Assembly (NCBI RefSeq): GCF_000003815.2
Contig: NC_049987.1
Span: forward strand, 23,420,793-23,484,792
DNA from: Branchiostoma floridae
Taxonomy: Eukaryota; Chordata; Leptocardii; Amphioxiformes; Branchiostomatidae
Reading direction: 5' to 3'
DNA: 64,000 bases
This document shows, one piece after another, positions 1 to 11,711 of the stretch. Numbering within the stretch: the stretch's first letter is position 1; each line of letters starts with the position of its first letter. Under the pieces are notes generated by a model. That model saw only the letters and a list, made by a program, of their open reading frames with translations. It made no database searches and was not told the origin of the DNA. The position numbers and the translations under genes were made by a program.

Positions 1-291
1 ATAATCTTAAAGCAGATGTAAGGATCCGGCTCCTGTGTCCTACGCCCGTTTTCGCAACTTTTATCATTCTTTTCTAGAATGATATCTTAATTAAAGATTT
101 CGCATTTTCCTACATAACAAAAGAACAAAGAGATAGATCTTTGGATCTGCTGAGATCATTTGGTCTCAGCTTTCTTAAAGCTGTTTTGAATACGGCTTTG
201 TAATTTGTCAGACCGAAAATGAGGTATAGCATTTTGTAATGCATGCTACTTACTTTGAACTGAAGAAAGATGCTGATAATTTACAACTTAC

Positions 292-1503
292 GGAAATCGG
301 TACCTATGAGATCTATGATGGTCTCCATGCCACTTCCATCACGACAAGCTCGTTTGATGTAGCCGTCCTTTTCTGACCAGTACACGTAGTCGGTGAGCGG
401 GTCGTAGTCCAGGGCCCTTGGCGAGTCCACATCCAGTGGAAGCTTGACCATTGACCCGGAAGTAATGTCAACTTGTAGAATGGCGCCGGCTTCATTTTCT
501 GTTCCATAGTCAGCCACCAAGAGGAATGGCTTACTGTTGTTACGGGAGCCAAGGTCTTCTAATGAGCGGGGAAAGGTTTAATAGAATATGCAACATCTGT
601 TATCGCAATGACTTAAGTCAGTATCTATAAATATACTCTTATCAACTGATGTGGAAAATGTTTTAGTTCAAGCGAACACATTGAGAAAGCTTGCAGTAAT
701 GACTGTGAAAATATAATGACACTAATTGATGTTCCATGTGCTCTGTTGTACCTGACATTGTGAAATATTGCAGCAGAGTTTTACTATATGACGTTATATC
801 CTGGGGAGCGACACATCATCAGATGCTATACAGAGCGGCAAACTCAAATCATCACATCTAGCATTCCATGGCGGTTAGTTCGTATTTTGATAAAGGACAA
901 GGCACAACCTATTCTAAGTTTGGAGACAGTAAACACATCAAGTATTCGATATCACAGTATCAAAATCTACGTTCCAGAAACAATGCATCCGCATCTTAAT
1001 AGACAACGAACCACACATAGAATCTGATATTATTATCGTTCATAATTTAGAGACAAGAAAATTTGATACTGTTGAAAAGAATCTGATATAGTATCACAAA
1101 AATATATTGTATACATGTTCTAAACATTTTATGTATAGCTAGGTCAAAGGATACAACACAGATACTAAACACACCAAAACCAACAAACGTACACGTAACA
1201 CATAAAACTAAAGCCGTCGCCACGGCAATGATTTTTCATTGCCACATTTTTATGCTAATGATGTTGCCAAACTCACCATCCCCAATAGCCCCCAAAAGAA
1301 CTGAAAACCATCTCACCTGTAGTCCTGTCAGGTGATGTGGGACTCGTCTCTCTGATGATTGTCAGACAGACAAGTCCTACGGTGACCAGACTAAGCAGCA
1401 CGGCAATACCGACGACGATGTGGAAACGGTGGGAGCGGACGAAGCTGCAGCGGGCACCGCGGCCGCCTGGTCCCCCCGCTGAATCATGGTCACCTTTATC
1501 CAT
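292..1503 (-). CDS. Type II membrane YWTD-propeller protein, 5' part (copy L)
   Basis: Two exons are visible on the minus strand: exon 1 at 1503-1317 and exon 2 at 558-292. The rest of the gene lies left of the window. Exon 1 starts at the ATG at 1503 and encodes a 62-residue anchor: a short charged/Gly-rich cytosolic stretch (RCSFVRSHRF) followed by a hydrophobic helix (HIVVGIAVLLSLVTVGLVCL). It ends in phase 1 at ACAG|GTGAGA. Exon 2 begins in phase 1 after an ATTAG acceptor and ends in phase 1 at C|GTAAGT. It encodes propeller blade 1 with DYVYWSEKDG. No stop or frameshift is seen. It is the inverted twin of the gene at 12553-19223 and shares its start, promoter and exon phases. The YWTD family assignment is firm. 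The ligand is unknown. Whether the copy is complete cannot be judged here. Confidence 0.8.
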
Positions 1504-1645
1504 TTTGTGTGGCGGAAACGTTAAGAGCCGAGTTCCTGGGGAGTTCTGCCGACAGGATTGGTTAATACGAGATATAAGTACATATCAATCTGACATGTAT
1601 GCTTGTAATTGATAATACGTGACGACACCAAAAGCTTGTAATTTT

Positions 1646-1654
1646 CTATTTATA
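1646..1654 (-). promoter_or_regulatory. Candidate TATA box of copy L
   Basis: TATAAATAG lies about 145 bp upstream of the ATG at 1503 on the minus strand. The same sequence sits at the same distance in the inverted copy at 12402. A conserved CCAAT-containing stretch (ATTAACCAATCCTG) lies closer to the start codon, at about 1554-1567. Its position downstream of the TATA means it is not a classical upstream CCAAT box. Confidence 0.45.
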
Positions 1655-1884
1655 CTATGTATAACCGTTATTGTTATACCCGGTGGTGGAACTAGTACTA
1701 TCCCAGAATTCCACAATACACATTCAACAATAGATGGCTAACTATGACCCACAAGCGTACGGACTCGTCAATGCTGCAGTATGGTGTCATCTGAAAATGC
1801 AACAACTGTTACAATATAATCAGTAAATTTTCTTTACTAAAGTAGTCCATGAGTTTAATTTTTGTAACTTCAGTATTATAACTT

Positions 1885-2345
1885 TTTGTTTGTTTGTTTT
1901 TTGTTTGTTTGTTTGGGGCCGACTACTCTCTCTTCGCAGCCGGGGGCTGAATTGCGAGTAGATTACAATAGACGGGGCTAAGTCGCAAGGGTCTAAAATG
2001 GCAGCCTTTACACAGCCCTAATGACCTCAATACGACAGTAATTGCCCCAGGTGCGGCCAGGGACTGTAGGTTTTTTTAACCACTCACACTGCACCATCGC
2101 ACATGTGGCGGGTTCTTTAACGTGCTCGAGGTGTGGCTGCCCAAACACGGGAACTCCATTTAACCTCCTATCCGAGGGACGGCCCTAGCCAAAGCTAGGT
2201 ACTCATTTTCACCTTAGTAAAGTGAGGAATATCGTGTTAAGTGCCTTTCCTAAGGGCACAAGATAGGTGACAAGCGACCGGATTCGAACTCTAGACCTCT
2301 CGGTCCCGAGCCAAACAAACTGCCGCTACGCTACGCGATCTCACG
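1885..2345 (-). mobile_element. tRNA-derived SINE
   Basis: Read on the minus strand from 2345 this starts with a tRNA-like head. GTTCGAATCC at 2289-2280 matches a pol III B box. A conserved body follows (TTGTGCCCTTAGGAAAGG, CCTAGCTTTGGCTAGGG, GTTAAATGGAG), then a tail of (TTTG)n-type repeats at about 1885-1915. The same element occurs in the right arm (11712-12172) and in part at 6825-7050. The body resembles widespread lancelet/deuterostome SINEs as I remember them. The exact subfamily is not assigned. Confidence 0.75.
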
Positions 2346-2539
2346 CGATTTTAAATTTTGGGATAAACACTGCTTCACCATTGATGCAAATATGAACATT
2401 AAAATGGTGAGAGATGAGAGGAAGACCGAATGGGTCGCGAGGGCGTAAGAACTTACAGCGAGTCAGAAGGATTGTAGTTGTACCTAGGTCTGGAAAACAA
2501 CATTATCCAGGGTTAAGACGGCTAAATGACTCCGACATT

Positions 2540-2820
2540 AGAGCCTTTGGGATGTGGATTACTAAACACAGTTGGCAAGAGGTGTACACTTCCCAGGACA
2601 CCCAGGGAAACACTGCCGCTTTCTACCGAACCCGAACCCGGCACGTAAATCACTTCCTCCCCCACCAAATCTGACTCAAATTGAACTCGACCGACAAAGC
2701 ATGGATTACTGTAACACCAGATATAAACTGCCTGATGCGGAAACACCGGGAGGCCTTTAACCCGTAGAACGATCAGGTTTGGAAGAGACTTAGAAACAAA
2801 GTCATCCACTCGATAGGAGA
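2540..2820 (+). mobile_element. LINE fragment in the left arm
   Basis: Broken plus-strand reading frames encode pieces such as YTSQDTQGNTAAFYRT, ITVTPDINCL and QVWKRLRNKVIHS. These match the minus-strand fragment at 11028-11500, which continues as YYANKVQQLKQENSSKWYK-like sequence. The segment corresponds to the linker between the endonuclease and reverse transcriptase of a non-LTR retrotransposon. It is frameshifted and not functional. Confidence 0.6.
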
Positions 2821-3366
2821 CTTTTTTTACTCATTAGATGACACATTAATTTTCTGTTTCCCGAATTAGAAAAATAAACAATGCTAACTGACAGATGAAC
2901 GTAAAATTGGCGCCTGAAGGTTAAGTCTGTACCATGCGTACCTACTACTTTCAGGATGAAATGCAAGTTTTCCTCCAACCTTACCTTTTCAAAATAACTT
3001 GTTTTCTTGTTCAATCCTATATCAAACCATGGAAATGGTTGGTGTGGCCTCTGTGTATGTGAGGCCTACGTATCTCGAGTAAACGTGACCAAGTCAAAAT
3101 AACATAAACATCCCGTAAGGAAACCACAACTAATATAGATATGCCAGTCAGCAGTTGAACTTCTTATCTCTAAAACTCCATTCTCTTTCCGGAAGCTTCT
3201 GGCGGATACAATAAGGAAGAAACGAACTGCCAGCATGATGTTATTTTGGACAAACTAAAGCTGACAAAGCAACCTGCAACTTGTATTGCCAAACAGACAT
3301 ATAGGGCCTTTCTGGCATTCTGTCAGCTTTCGGGAAAAACATGCAAGATAAACCATTTCATGTAAC
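2821..3366. other. Intergenic, no recognisable feature
   Basis: No open reading frame with family resemblance, no clear repeat and no RNA gene was seen here. It is AT-rich spacer just inside the left arm. Confidence 0.5.
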
Positions 3367-3560
3367 GTGTGTGTCTGTGTGTGTGTGTGTCTGTGTGTCT
3401 GTGTGTGTGTGTGTGACAGTGTGTATGTGTGTGTGTGACAGTGTGTATGTGTGTGTGTGTGTGTGTGTCTGAGTGTGTGTGTGTGTGTGTGTGTCTGTGT
3501 GTGTTTGTGTGTTTGTGTGTGTGTGTGTGTGTGACAGTGAGTATGTGTGTGTGTGTGTCT

Positions 3561-3592
<32 letters not shown>

Positions 3593-3639
3593 TTGTGTGT
3601 GTGTGTTTGTGTGTCTGTGTCTGTGTGTGTGTGTGTGTC

Positions 3640-3674
<35 letters not shown>

Positions 3675-3713
3675 GTGTCTGTGTATGTGTGTGTGTTTGT
3701 GTGTGTCTGTGTG

Positions 3714-3760
<47 letters not shown>

Positions 3761-3764
3761 TTGA
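3367..3764. repeat. (TG)n-rich microsatellite
   Basis: About 400 bp of TG dinucleotides interrupted by TC, TT, TA and ACAG variants. It generates artefactual His/Thr- and Cys/Val-rich reading frames on both strands. Confidence 0.97.
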
Positions 3765-3884
3765 GTATGCTTGTGTCCACGCGCGCATGTGCCTTTATGC
3801 ATGGAAATTTGTGTGTGCATTCATGTATCTAAATGTTTGCGCGTGTGTGCGTCCGTGATAGTATACATAAATTCATGCATTTAT

Positions 3885-5950
3885 GATTTTTACCTTCGCC
3901 GAGGTTATATTTTCATGAACAGCATAACTCGACAACCCTTAAATGGATCCTGATGATATTTAGTAGGTGGGTGGGGGTCAGGAAAACAAAGCTCAAGTTC
4001 GATAATGGGCCCCCTAGTGGCTGCCTAAGGTACTGTAGCAAAACATTTAATTTTGACACGTCGTGTTCTGGACATGCTGTGGTCATGATTTTTAAGTGGT
4101 AGATAGCCTTGGGGCAGAGAGTGAGTGCGGTGAAACTAGCCGATTTTGGCAAAAAATCGCGCTAGTTGTCATCGAAAATCGATGAAACCTCAAGGTGCGG
4201 TCGCGATCGCGTTGGCCGGGTGGTCGTTGAGAAAAGGTCGGTTAATGCTTACGTCATTGGGGAAAATTTTCTGGACAGAGAAAAAGCGGTCGCAATGGCC
4301 AGGATGTCGCTGAGAAGAGGAAGTCGCTTAGGCAGGTTTGACTTTGATTTCGACTCTTTGAAATGGTATCTAGTTCAAAAGAGATAATAAAGGCCACATG
4401 TGCAACGGTATGTATTCATGCAGTTAAGTGGCAACCAAGGATTTTAAATCAAATAAAAACATCAATATAAGTGTGACTTGCTCAGGGTAAAGTCGAAGTT
4501 GAAGTTCAGTTGTGATTAGTTCGCAAATACTCTTTATACATTTTCAATAATGGTTGTTTCCATGAAAGGGGACCAACTATCACTGATCTTTGATCCCTGG
4601 ATACTGGTTCTGATCAATGGTGATTGGCGACAAAAACGTGTCAAAGCTTTTGACAAAATACACTGTTAGGACAATGTGTAGTGTAGCTATAGTTTAAGGT
4701 ACTGTCTTAGTTGCTTGTTTACTAAGACTTCCCTAATATATATGCAAATTGGTGATAAAGTGCCTCTAGGCGACCATGGGATATCGAGTTTCAGTTCGTA
4801 ATGTTACTATATTTCTATAGGACTTCCTTCTGATTCAATTCCAACACTTTATTCAGGATTTGAGTGTGTCTGTGTGTGTGTTTGTGTGTGTGTTTGTGTG
4901 TGTGTTTGTGTGTGTGTCTGTGTGTCCGCATATTTGTGGTCAGCATAACTTGAGAACCTCTTGATGGACTACGATGATATTTGGTATGTGGGTAGGGGTT
5001 GGGAAGACGAAGGTCAAGGTCAATTTTGGGCCCCCTGGTGTGTGACCTTGGTACTGCAGCGCAACTTCCGGTTTTGCTATCTCTGTGTTCTGAACATGCT
5101 ATGGTCAAGATTTTTAAGTATTATATAGCTCTTGTGCTCAGGAAAAATTGACATAAGTTTGGGCCCCCTAGCGTCTAGTTTTGGGATAGCAGGGGCATTT
5201 TTGTCAAAAACTTCTGACGAGGATAACTCAAGAAGGGAACAACGGATTTTCATGATTTTTGGTATGTAGGTACCTTAGACAATGTTGTACAAGATAAAAT
5301 ATTAATTATGCAAAATAGGAGAACATTTGCATAATTAATGAGAATATTCTATCATAGCAGTTTTTTCAATGTATCTCTTGTCCCGTACATGATATGGTCG
5401 TGACATTTGGCTGGTAGATAGCTTTTAGTGTCATGACAAAGTGGGGCAAGTTTCAGTCCCCTAACATTCAATTGTGGAACTGCAGGGGCGTTTTTGTCAA
5501 GACATTCCAAAGAGGATAACTGCAGAAAGGATTGACGGATTGCCTACATTTTAGGTATGCAGGTAGCTTAGGCAAAGATGTTCATAATGATATGCATGTT
5601 ATGCAAATGAGGAGTTAATTTGCATAATTAATGAGGAAATTGTATAATTCCATTGTTTTCAATAACTGGACTTCAATAAATGTAACACATGTTAATATGA
5701 TAGGTGGAATATAAGCAGATACCAAATATGATAATGAGGAACTTATTTGCATAATTTATGTAAAAATTGCAAAACATCTTTATGATTTATAATGGGAATT
5801 TTATAATTGTGACATGTGTACGTTTGTCAATGATGAACAACACCATGCATAAATTATGTTAATGTCTTAGTCAATTGCATGAAATTTACAAAAGCTCTGA
5901 ATTTTCATGGAGGTATGAGGTCGCCGAACTCTAGTTTCTTCTGAAATGGA
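3885..5950 (+). repeat. Interspersed repeat with GGGCCCCCT core (two or more copies)
   Basis: The region contains a recurring sequence with landmarks CATAACTTGAGAACC, GATGATATTTGGTATGTGGG, TTTTGGGCCCCCT, GTACTGCAGC and ATGCAAAT...GCATAATTAATGAGG. It ends near CATGGAGGTATGAGGTCGCC. Related copies occur at 12860-14225, 15700-16180, 16735-17390 and 47400-48130, in both orientations and often next to a TG microsatellite (here also 4863-4926). The family looks mobile, but no coding capacity or terminal structure was identified. Confidence 0.7.
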
Positions 5951-6820
5951 TAACATCCGATGGGTAACACCAAATAAACTTGTTTTTAAAGCGTTCAGGC
6001 CCACCAGACTTCATCTACACGATGTTGAATGATCCGGAAAATAACTTCCGTGCCATGAATATGTATTTATCGCCTGTAATTGCTACGGATACCTAGCCGT
6101 GTAAACAGCAGTACATCACACTTGTCAGGGGTTTGGTTACTTCTTCTTCTGTTTGTGATGATGTACAACGTAAATACGTTCGAGTTAACAGACCCAAACA
6201 CATAGCCTTCTAGGCTAAAGACGGAATGAAAACCGCAGTAGTGCTCGTTTGGGGGTAGAGGTATGGGGTTTGTGAGCTAAGACAAAACGCATATTCGTGG
6301 TAAATAAATAAAGTAAAGTGAGAGTGAAGTGGTATCACGATTTTGCAGTGGAAAGATCACTGCAAAAACCGCGAAAATGAAAACTTTGCGAACAATTCAA
6401 GGCTTACAGTACACTTTGAAACTTGAAGACTGATAATTACCTGTACAAGCAAACAGGCGGTTACAGGCGCCTGAATGTTTCACCGTCACGAAAAACAACG
6501 TTTCAAGTTCAAGTATCGCATGTCGCACAATGTTGACGCTGAGTTTGTAAATTCATACATTTCAAACATTGCTTCTAGCATATACTTTGTAATGGCAACC
6601 AGAGACATTTCTAAACTAGGGCTCACTTTAACAGCATCTTTTTTCTCTCTCAGGAACATCAAGCTTAGGCAAGCTCGACTTATGGACTCTATAGGTTACG
6701 AAGGCTGCTCGGAAGAATTCCCTACTCCTTTTTATATTTTTTTAGAATTCCCTACCCCGTTTTACCCCTTCCCCGTCACGTTTAGTCGGAATGGTTGGAT
6801 CCTTCTCTTTCCGAATAGTC
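5951..6820. other. Intergenic, no supported gene
   Basis: A 150-codon frame at 6475-6927 runs through here. It lacks family features and overlaps the SINE at its 3' end, so it is not called. Nothing else is recognisable. Confidence 0.5.
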
Positions 6821-6824
6821 TGGT

Positions 6825-7050
6825 CGGTTCTCTAACGTGCTCGGGGTGTGGCTCTCCCCAAACACGGGACCTTCATTTAACGTCCTATCCGAGGGACGGC
6901 CCTAGCCGTAGACAGTTGCTAATTTGAACCTGAATGAAGTGAGGAAAGTTGTGTCAAGTTTATTTCTGAGGCCACAAGATTGTTGACATGGCAGGGTTGA
7001 AACGTCCTGAGCCAAACACCTTACCGATGGCGACAGCATCTCACCGTGGC
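6825..7050 (-). mobile_element. Truncated tRNA-derived SINE
   Basis: This shares the CACGGGACC...CATTTAACGTCC and CCGAGGGACGGCCCTAGCC body with the SINE at 1885-2345. It also retains a degenerate tRNA-like end (GAGCCAAACACCTTACCG). The B box is eroded. Confidence 0.6.
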
Positions 7051-7312
7051 ATTTGTAGTATTTTTGTCATGCCCGCTGCGTAATATTGTATTGACGTATT
7101 TTATATGTAGGACCACAGGGAGAAGAGGCAGCCGAAATGTCAAGCTAGTTGTAGTTCCAAATAAAGCCCAAGTCATCGGTAACTAGTCGGGCCAGGTAGT
7201 GAAGGCAGTTTTATCTTGAAAGGGGGAGTGGCATGGTAGTGGGCCAGCCGGATGGTTCTTATAGGGAAGTCTTATCGGAGCACACAGACACATTGCTGAT
7301 CATTTCAAGAAC

Positions 7313-7710
7313 TAGCCTGGTTACCAAACCCCAGCCCGATCTCAAGTATCTATCGTGCAGGGGTCTGGGCGGATGGGATAGGAACTCTTCTCAATTTTGC
7401 ACCTTATAGTGGGCAAAAAACCCCACCAAGAGAACAACACAGGATCAGCAGGAGGTAATTACACCCCTGCCATGATTGGTTAAAGACCCCCAACTGTACT
7501 TTTTGAATCCATAACGTAGCTGATTCGCTACTGTGATAGCCTGCTGACCAACTGTGGTGTGTTGTAGCTGGCTACCTGTGGTGAGAGTGGTCATCAATCC
7601 TAGGTTCTACTCCCACTGATCAACGGGCCTTCGAGAACCTTTCTACAGCCATGTTGCCAGACCCCAACACGAAAGATATATCTTGAGGTTGGGGTATGGA
7701 ATCCAGGCTA
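7313..7710. mobile_element. MITE with imperfect TIRs and 9-bp target duplication
   Basis: The ends are TAGCCTGGTTACCAAACCCC on the left and the reverse complement of TAGCCTGGATTCCATACCCC on the right. Both are flanked by the identical direct repeat TTCAAGAAC (7304-7312 and 7711-7719). The length is about 398 bp with no coding capacity. A 9-bp duplication favours a Mutator-like source over hAT (8 bp), but the superfamily is not settled. Confidence 0.7.
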
Positions 7711-7719
7711 TTCAAGAAC

Positions 7720-8640
7720 GTGCAAGATACGAGCACATGTAGTTCAGCAGCGGGCTAGTCAGGCTGTATGGGTGTGGAGGCCAAAAACGCAAGTTAAACC
7801 ACCTTTGAACACCTGTACATGTGTTGCACTAACTTGAATATTGACGTCCATAGACACTTATTTCAGAAAAAGCAACCTAACCTCAAACTTAACTTCAGGT
7901 ATATTTTACGTCAACTTTTTTTCTCTTCCAATGCTATGCAAAAAGTAGCAAAACGCACATAGAAAGTTATTGAGCATCAGAACACAGTGTTTAAGAGGGT
8001 CCATAAACACTCTACTGGTGAATTTACGGCAATAGCATTCTGCACAATATTTAAGATCATCAACAACACTGGAAGTTACGGCAGGTTGCCAAAGTTCAAC
8101 CCTGATACTAACAGTGGCTTAAGAGTTCAATACAAACGTACCTGTACCTTGTTCACCGATTCACGTGTGCGTCTCCAGACGTTCTTGGAGAAGGCGAGTT
8201 CGGTAGTCTTCACTTGGCTTGAACTGTCTGGGATGAATTGATAAGACATGCCTTCAATCTTCAAGACACACGTTTCTATATAGTGTCGTATGCAAAAACT
8301 ACCGTGTGCAGAACATTCGGGGGTCATGAAAGGGTGCGGAAATTTGTTTCTCTGTGCTCGAACAAATTTACGTTGTTTAGTATTACAGAACAAGAAACAA
8401 TTTCTAACCTCTAGCATGGCTACTACGGGGGTATTATGCTAACCTTTGTTGCGGCAAAAATTACCAACACAATGGTACTCCGTACGTGACAAAACTTACC
8501 AACACAATGATACTCCGTACGTGACCAAAATTCTCCTGAGGGCCTCCGAGAGGTCTTTTACGTACGGGAGAATGACAAATCCTCTGTTGATACGACGAGG
8601 ATCACGGTTTACAGCCCTGGGTTTTTCTGTACCGGGTGAG
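7720..8640. other. Intergenic, short direct repeat only
   Basis: The unit ACCAACACAATG(G/A)TACTCCGTACGTGAC is repeated twice at about 8463-8525. No gene-like reading frame is supported. Confidence 0.45.
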
Positions 8641-8646
8641 TCTACC

Positions 8647-9262
8647 TTATTAAGGTGCAACAGTTGAAGCAAGAAAACAGCCTCTAAATAATTGAGATTT
8701 AGAGGAAGGCTTGCTTGTATTCTTTCTATACTTAATAGTCATGATACAGTATAAAAACCCATGAGATGCATATTTACACTGAATCATGACTATCAAGCAT
8801 GGGCAGAATATAAGGAAGTCAGTCTCTAAATCTCGTCAATCAAACAAGTCTGTCTTTTTCGAATAGTCACGGAATTCGGTCGAATTTCGCTGACATCAAA
8901 TCATTTGCTCACCTCAACTCTCCTGACCGGAGCCGAGTGTGGGCAAACGTCATGAAGAAGACCTGTGATTTCTACTCTCCAAGCAGAGGTTCGGCTCCTG
9001 TCAGGAGAGTTGAGATGAGCAAATGATTCGTTGCCAGCGAAATTCGACCGAATTCAGACAGACTTGGTTGATTGACGAGATTTAGAGACTGGCTTGCTTG
9101 TATTCTGCCCATGCTTGATAGTCATGATTCAGTGTAAATACGCATCTCATGGGTTTTTAAACCGAATCATGACTATTAAGTATAGAAAGAATACAAGCAA
9201 GCCAGCCTCTAAATCTTGATTATTTAGAGGCTGTTTTCTTGCTTCAACTGTTGCTCCTTATT
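8647..9262. mobile_element. Long fold-back element with LINE-derived ends
   Basis: Two arms (about 8647-8938 and 8993-9262) are near reverse complements around a ~55-bp centre. The outermost ~35 bp of each arm (GTGCAACAGTTGAAGCAAGA) matches the LINE linker sequence seen at about 11200-11230. Near the centre there is one end of the CTCCAAGCAGAGGTTCGGCT repeat also seen at 55708-55837. This looks like an inverted duplication that captured LINE sequence, or nested fold-back elements. Confidence 0.75.
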
Positions 9263-9539
9263 GCAAATAAGAACTTATTGTATATTTCCATAACTTCTAT
9301 GAATGCATAACATGTAATTTATGATATGTGGAACATATTACACACCAGCAGATACCAAATATGCAAATAAGGAACTCAGTTGTATTGTATATGCAAACAT
9401 TGCAAAACCACTTAATGATTAATAATGGGAATTTTATACTTGTGACATGTGTACATTAAGTCAATGATGAACATCACCATGCAGAAAACATGTAAATGTG
9501 TACGTCATTCGCATAAAATTAACAAAGGCTCTAAATATT

Positions 9540-10030
9540 TCATGGAGGTACGAGGTCGCCGAACTCTAGTTCATTTATCCATTTTTTAAGATTCTCCAAA
9601 ATACAGTAGAAGGTATGGCGGAACAGCTGTTTCTTGTTAGGAGACGCCTTTTCAAGGTCAATCATTGGCATGGCTTCTAAGATAAGGTAGCGTGGCAAGA
9701 TTCCAACTACCTCAGTTGCTGCCAAGGCTTCAGGTTAGTAGTCACGTAGTTTAGTCTTCCCTGTAGTAACTGTTACATTGCAACCGTATTTCTGTAATTG
9801 TAACTGTTGTGTCCGCAGCGCAGGCTGAATATAACTCTTTTTGGGTTAGGGATTGACGATGATATGCAGAACAGACTTGACTCCATTGGGTGGGAACGAC
9901 CCCTTCTCCAAGTGAGGTGTTGAAAATGCCTGGCAGCGGGCCAGCAAGTTCACAGGCAAACATATGCACAGACCTTTGCGCGATTCCAACGGCCTTGCGA
10001 ACCCTGATATGACTAAGTTCTTTGTACATT
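9540..10030 (-). mobile_element. LINE fragment (start of reverse transcriptase)
   Basis: The minus-strand frame includes MYKELSHIRVRKAVGIAQ and FNTSLGEGVVPTQW, a degenerate version of the RNAGGPDGIA...FNTSLREGVVPTQ block at 52820-53010 and 54300-54480. That block corresponds to the N-terminal fingers region of a LINE reverse transcriptase. The copy is 5'- and 3'-truncated and carries no catalytic motif. Confidence 0.6.
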
Positions 10031-10289
10031 TCCCTGGTTTGAATTTGTGGTGGTGGAGATAGTGCTGGTAAGTGCGCGCGCGGTCACATAGGTCGTGCGA
10101 TCGCCGTACGATTTTGATGCCATCGGATTTTCAAGCAGGCTTGGACAGAACCAACCAGCGACATGGATACAAAACAGCATTTTGTGTACCAAGACAACTT
10201 TGCAAGATACGTACATGACTGTCCTCCCGAAATGGCAGAAGATAGCGATCCTACGACGACCGCACGACCCTTAGTAGGCAGGCAGGTCT

Positions 10290-10884
10290 TTTGTGGTTAC
10301 AGGGGGGTGAGTCAATTACAATTGGACCCTCCCAGCTTCAGGTAGTCCAGGCAGCACGCATCCTGGGAGTTATCCTCCAGTACAATCTCAAGTGGACTGA
10401 ACATGTGACCACAATTGTCAGCAAAGGGAGCAAACGACTGTACATGATAAGGAACCTGAAGAGGCACGAACTGGACATGTGTGATCTTATACCAATTTAC
10501 ATTGGTTTTGTACGGCCACTTCTGGAGTACGCATGCGTGGTCTGGCACCCGGGACTGTCCAGAGACCTATCAGCGAAGATTGAGCGCATCCAGAAGAGAG
10601 CTCTGAGGATCATACTGGGACCAGAGTACGTCACATATGAGTCTGCTCTGCGCATAACAGGCCTCAGTCGTCTGGACTCTAGAAGGGACATCCTATGTCT
10701 TAGATATGCGCAATCTCTTGCGAACTCTAGCAGATACAGTTCATGGCTCCCATCGCGGCGGGGGGAAGTCCACAACAGAACTCTAAGAAATAATGTCAGC
10801 TACACCAGTTTCAAATGTAGGACGTCCCGGTTTAGTAACAGCATTCTCCCCGATTGCGTTAGACTCCTCAATGAAAACTTGTAG
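10290..10884 (+). mobile_element. LINE fragment (C-terminal part of RT ORF)
   Basis: A plus-strand frame of about 195 codons ends at TAG 10882-10884. It contains LGVILQYNLKWTEHV, YIGFVRPLLEYACVVWHPG and KIERIQKRALRIILG, the typical thumb/C-terminal sequence after the RT catalytic core of CR1/Jockey-like LINEs. It is truncated at the 5' side, and the FADD box is absent. Confidence 0.8.
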
Positions 10885-11027
10885 TGTTTTAAGAAACAAA
10901 CAAGTTAGTTTTAATGAATTTAATATGATGTACTATGTATATGTTAAGAAATTGTGAAGAATTTATGTTAATGTGAAGAAACCGATGTACAAAAATTGCA
11001 ATTCAGCCCTTGGGCTGCAACAGCTTT

Positions 11028-11500
11028 TTAATCTAATAAACCATTTCTCTTTTCTCTTGCTGGGACACGCTGGACAGGTGCTTGTTTATCCCCATCCGCA
11101 AGCGCTCTACGGTCTGAAGGGTCGACATCAGGAACGTGGATGGAAGTGGGTGGCTTTGTTGTGTTACATGCCGACTTTAGTGCCTTGTACCACTTGGATG
11201 AGTTTTCTTGCTTCAACTGTTGCACCTTATTGGCATAGTGGGCTTGGTTTGAGTGGATGACTTTGTTTCTAAGTCTCTTCCAAACCTGATCGTTCTGCGG
11301 GCTAAAGGCCTCCCGGTGTTTCCGCATCAGGCAGTTTATATCTGGTGTTACAGTAATCCATGCTTTGTCGGTCGAGTTCAATTTGAGTCAGATTTGGTGG
11401 GGGAAGAAGTGATTTACGTGCCGGGTTAGGGTTCGGTAGAAAGCGGCAGTGTTTCCCTGGGTGTCCCGGGCAGTGTACACCTCTTACCAACTGTGTTTAG
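11028..11500 (-). mobile_element. LINE fragment in the right arm
   Basis: The minus-strand frame has AWITVTPDINCLMRKHREAF, YANKVQQLKQENSSKWYKAL and ACNTTKPPTSIHVPDVDP, the region between LINE endonuclease and RT. The outer part (beyond about 11265) is mirrored at 2540-2820. A frameshift occurs near its 3' side. Confidence 0.7.
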
Positions 11501-11711
11501 TAATCCACGTTCCAAAGACTCTAATGTCGAAGTCATTTAGCCGTCTTAACCCTGGATAATGTTGTTTTCCAGACCTAGGTACAACTACAATCCTTCTGAC
11601 TCGCTGTAAGTTCTTACGCCCTCGCGACCCATTCGGTCTTCCTCTCATCTCTCACCATTTTTAATGTTCATATTTGCATCAATGGTCAAGCAGTGTTTAT
11701 CCCAAAATTTA

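Larger units (their letters stand above)
1..2815. repeat. Left arm of large inverted duplication
   Basis: This block reappears in reverse complement at about 11265-14805. It carries YWTD exon 2 and exon 1, the promoter, a SINE and a LINE fragment in the same order relative to the gene. The arms differ by indels. The left arm keeps about 600 bp of intron 1 (roughly 655-1250) that the right arm lacks, and the right arm carries about 1.36 kb of interspersed repeat that the left lacks. Exon sequence differs by only a few substitutions, so the duplication looks fairly recent. Confidence 0.85.

Noticed and set aside
2279-2290. A possible tRNA gene, from the GTTCGAATCC box
   Set aside because: No cloverleaf around it and a SINE body and tail follow, so it is a tRNA-derived SINE head.
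3255-3858. Long His/Thr-rich and Cys/Val-rich reading frames on both strands
   Set aside because: They are translations of the (TG)n microsatellite.
6475-6927. 150-codon plus-strand frame
   Set aside because: No family resemblance, low-complexity stretches, and the 3' third lies in SINE sequence.
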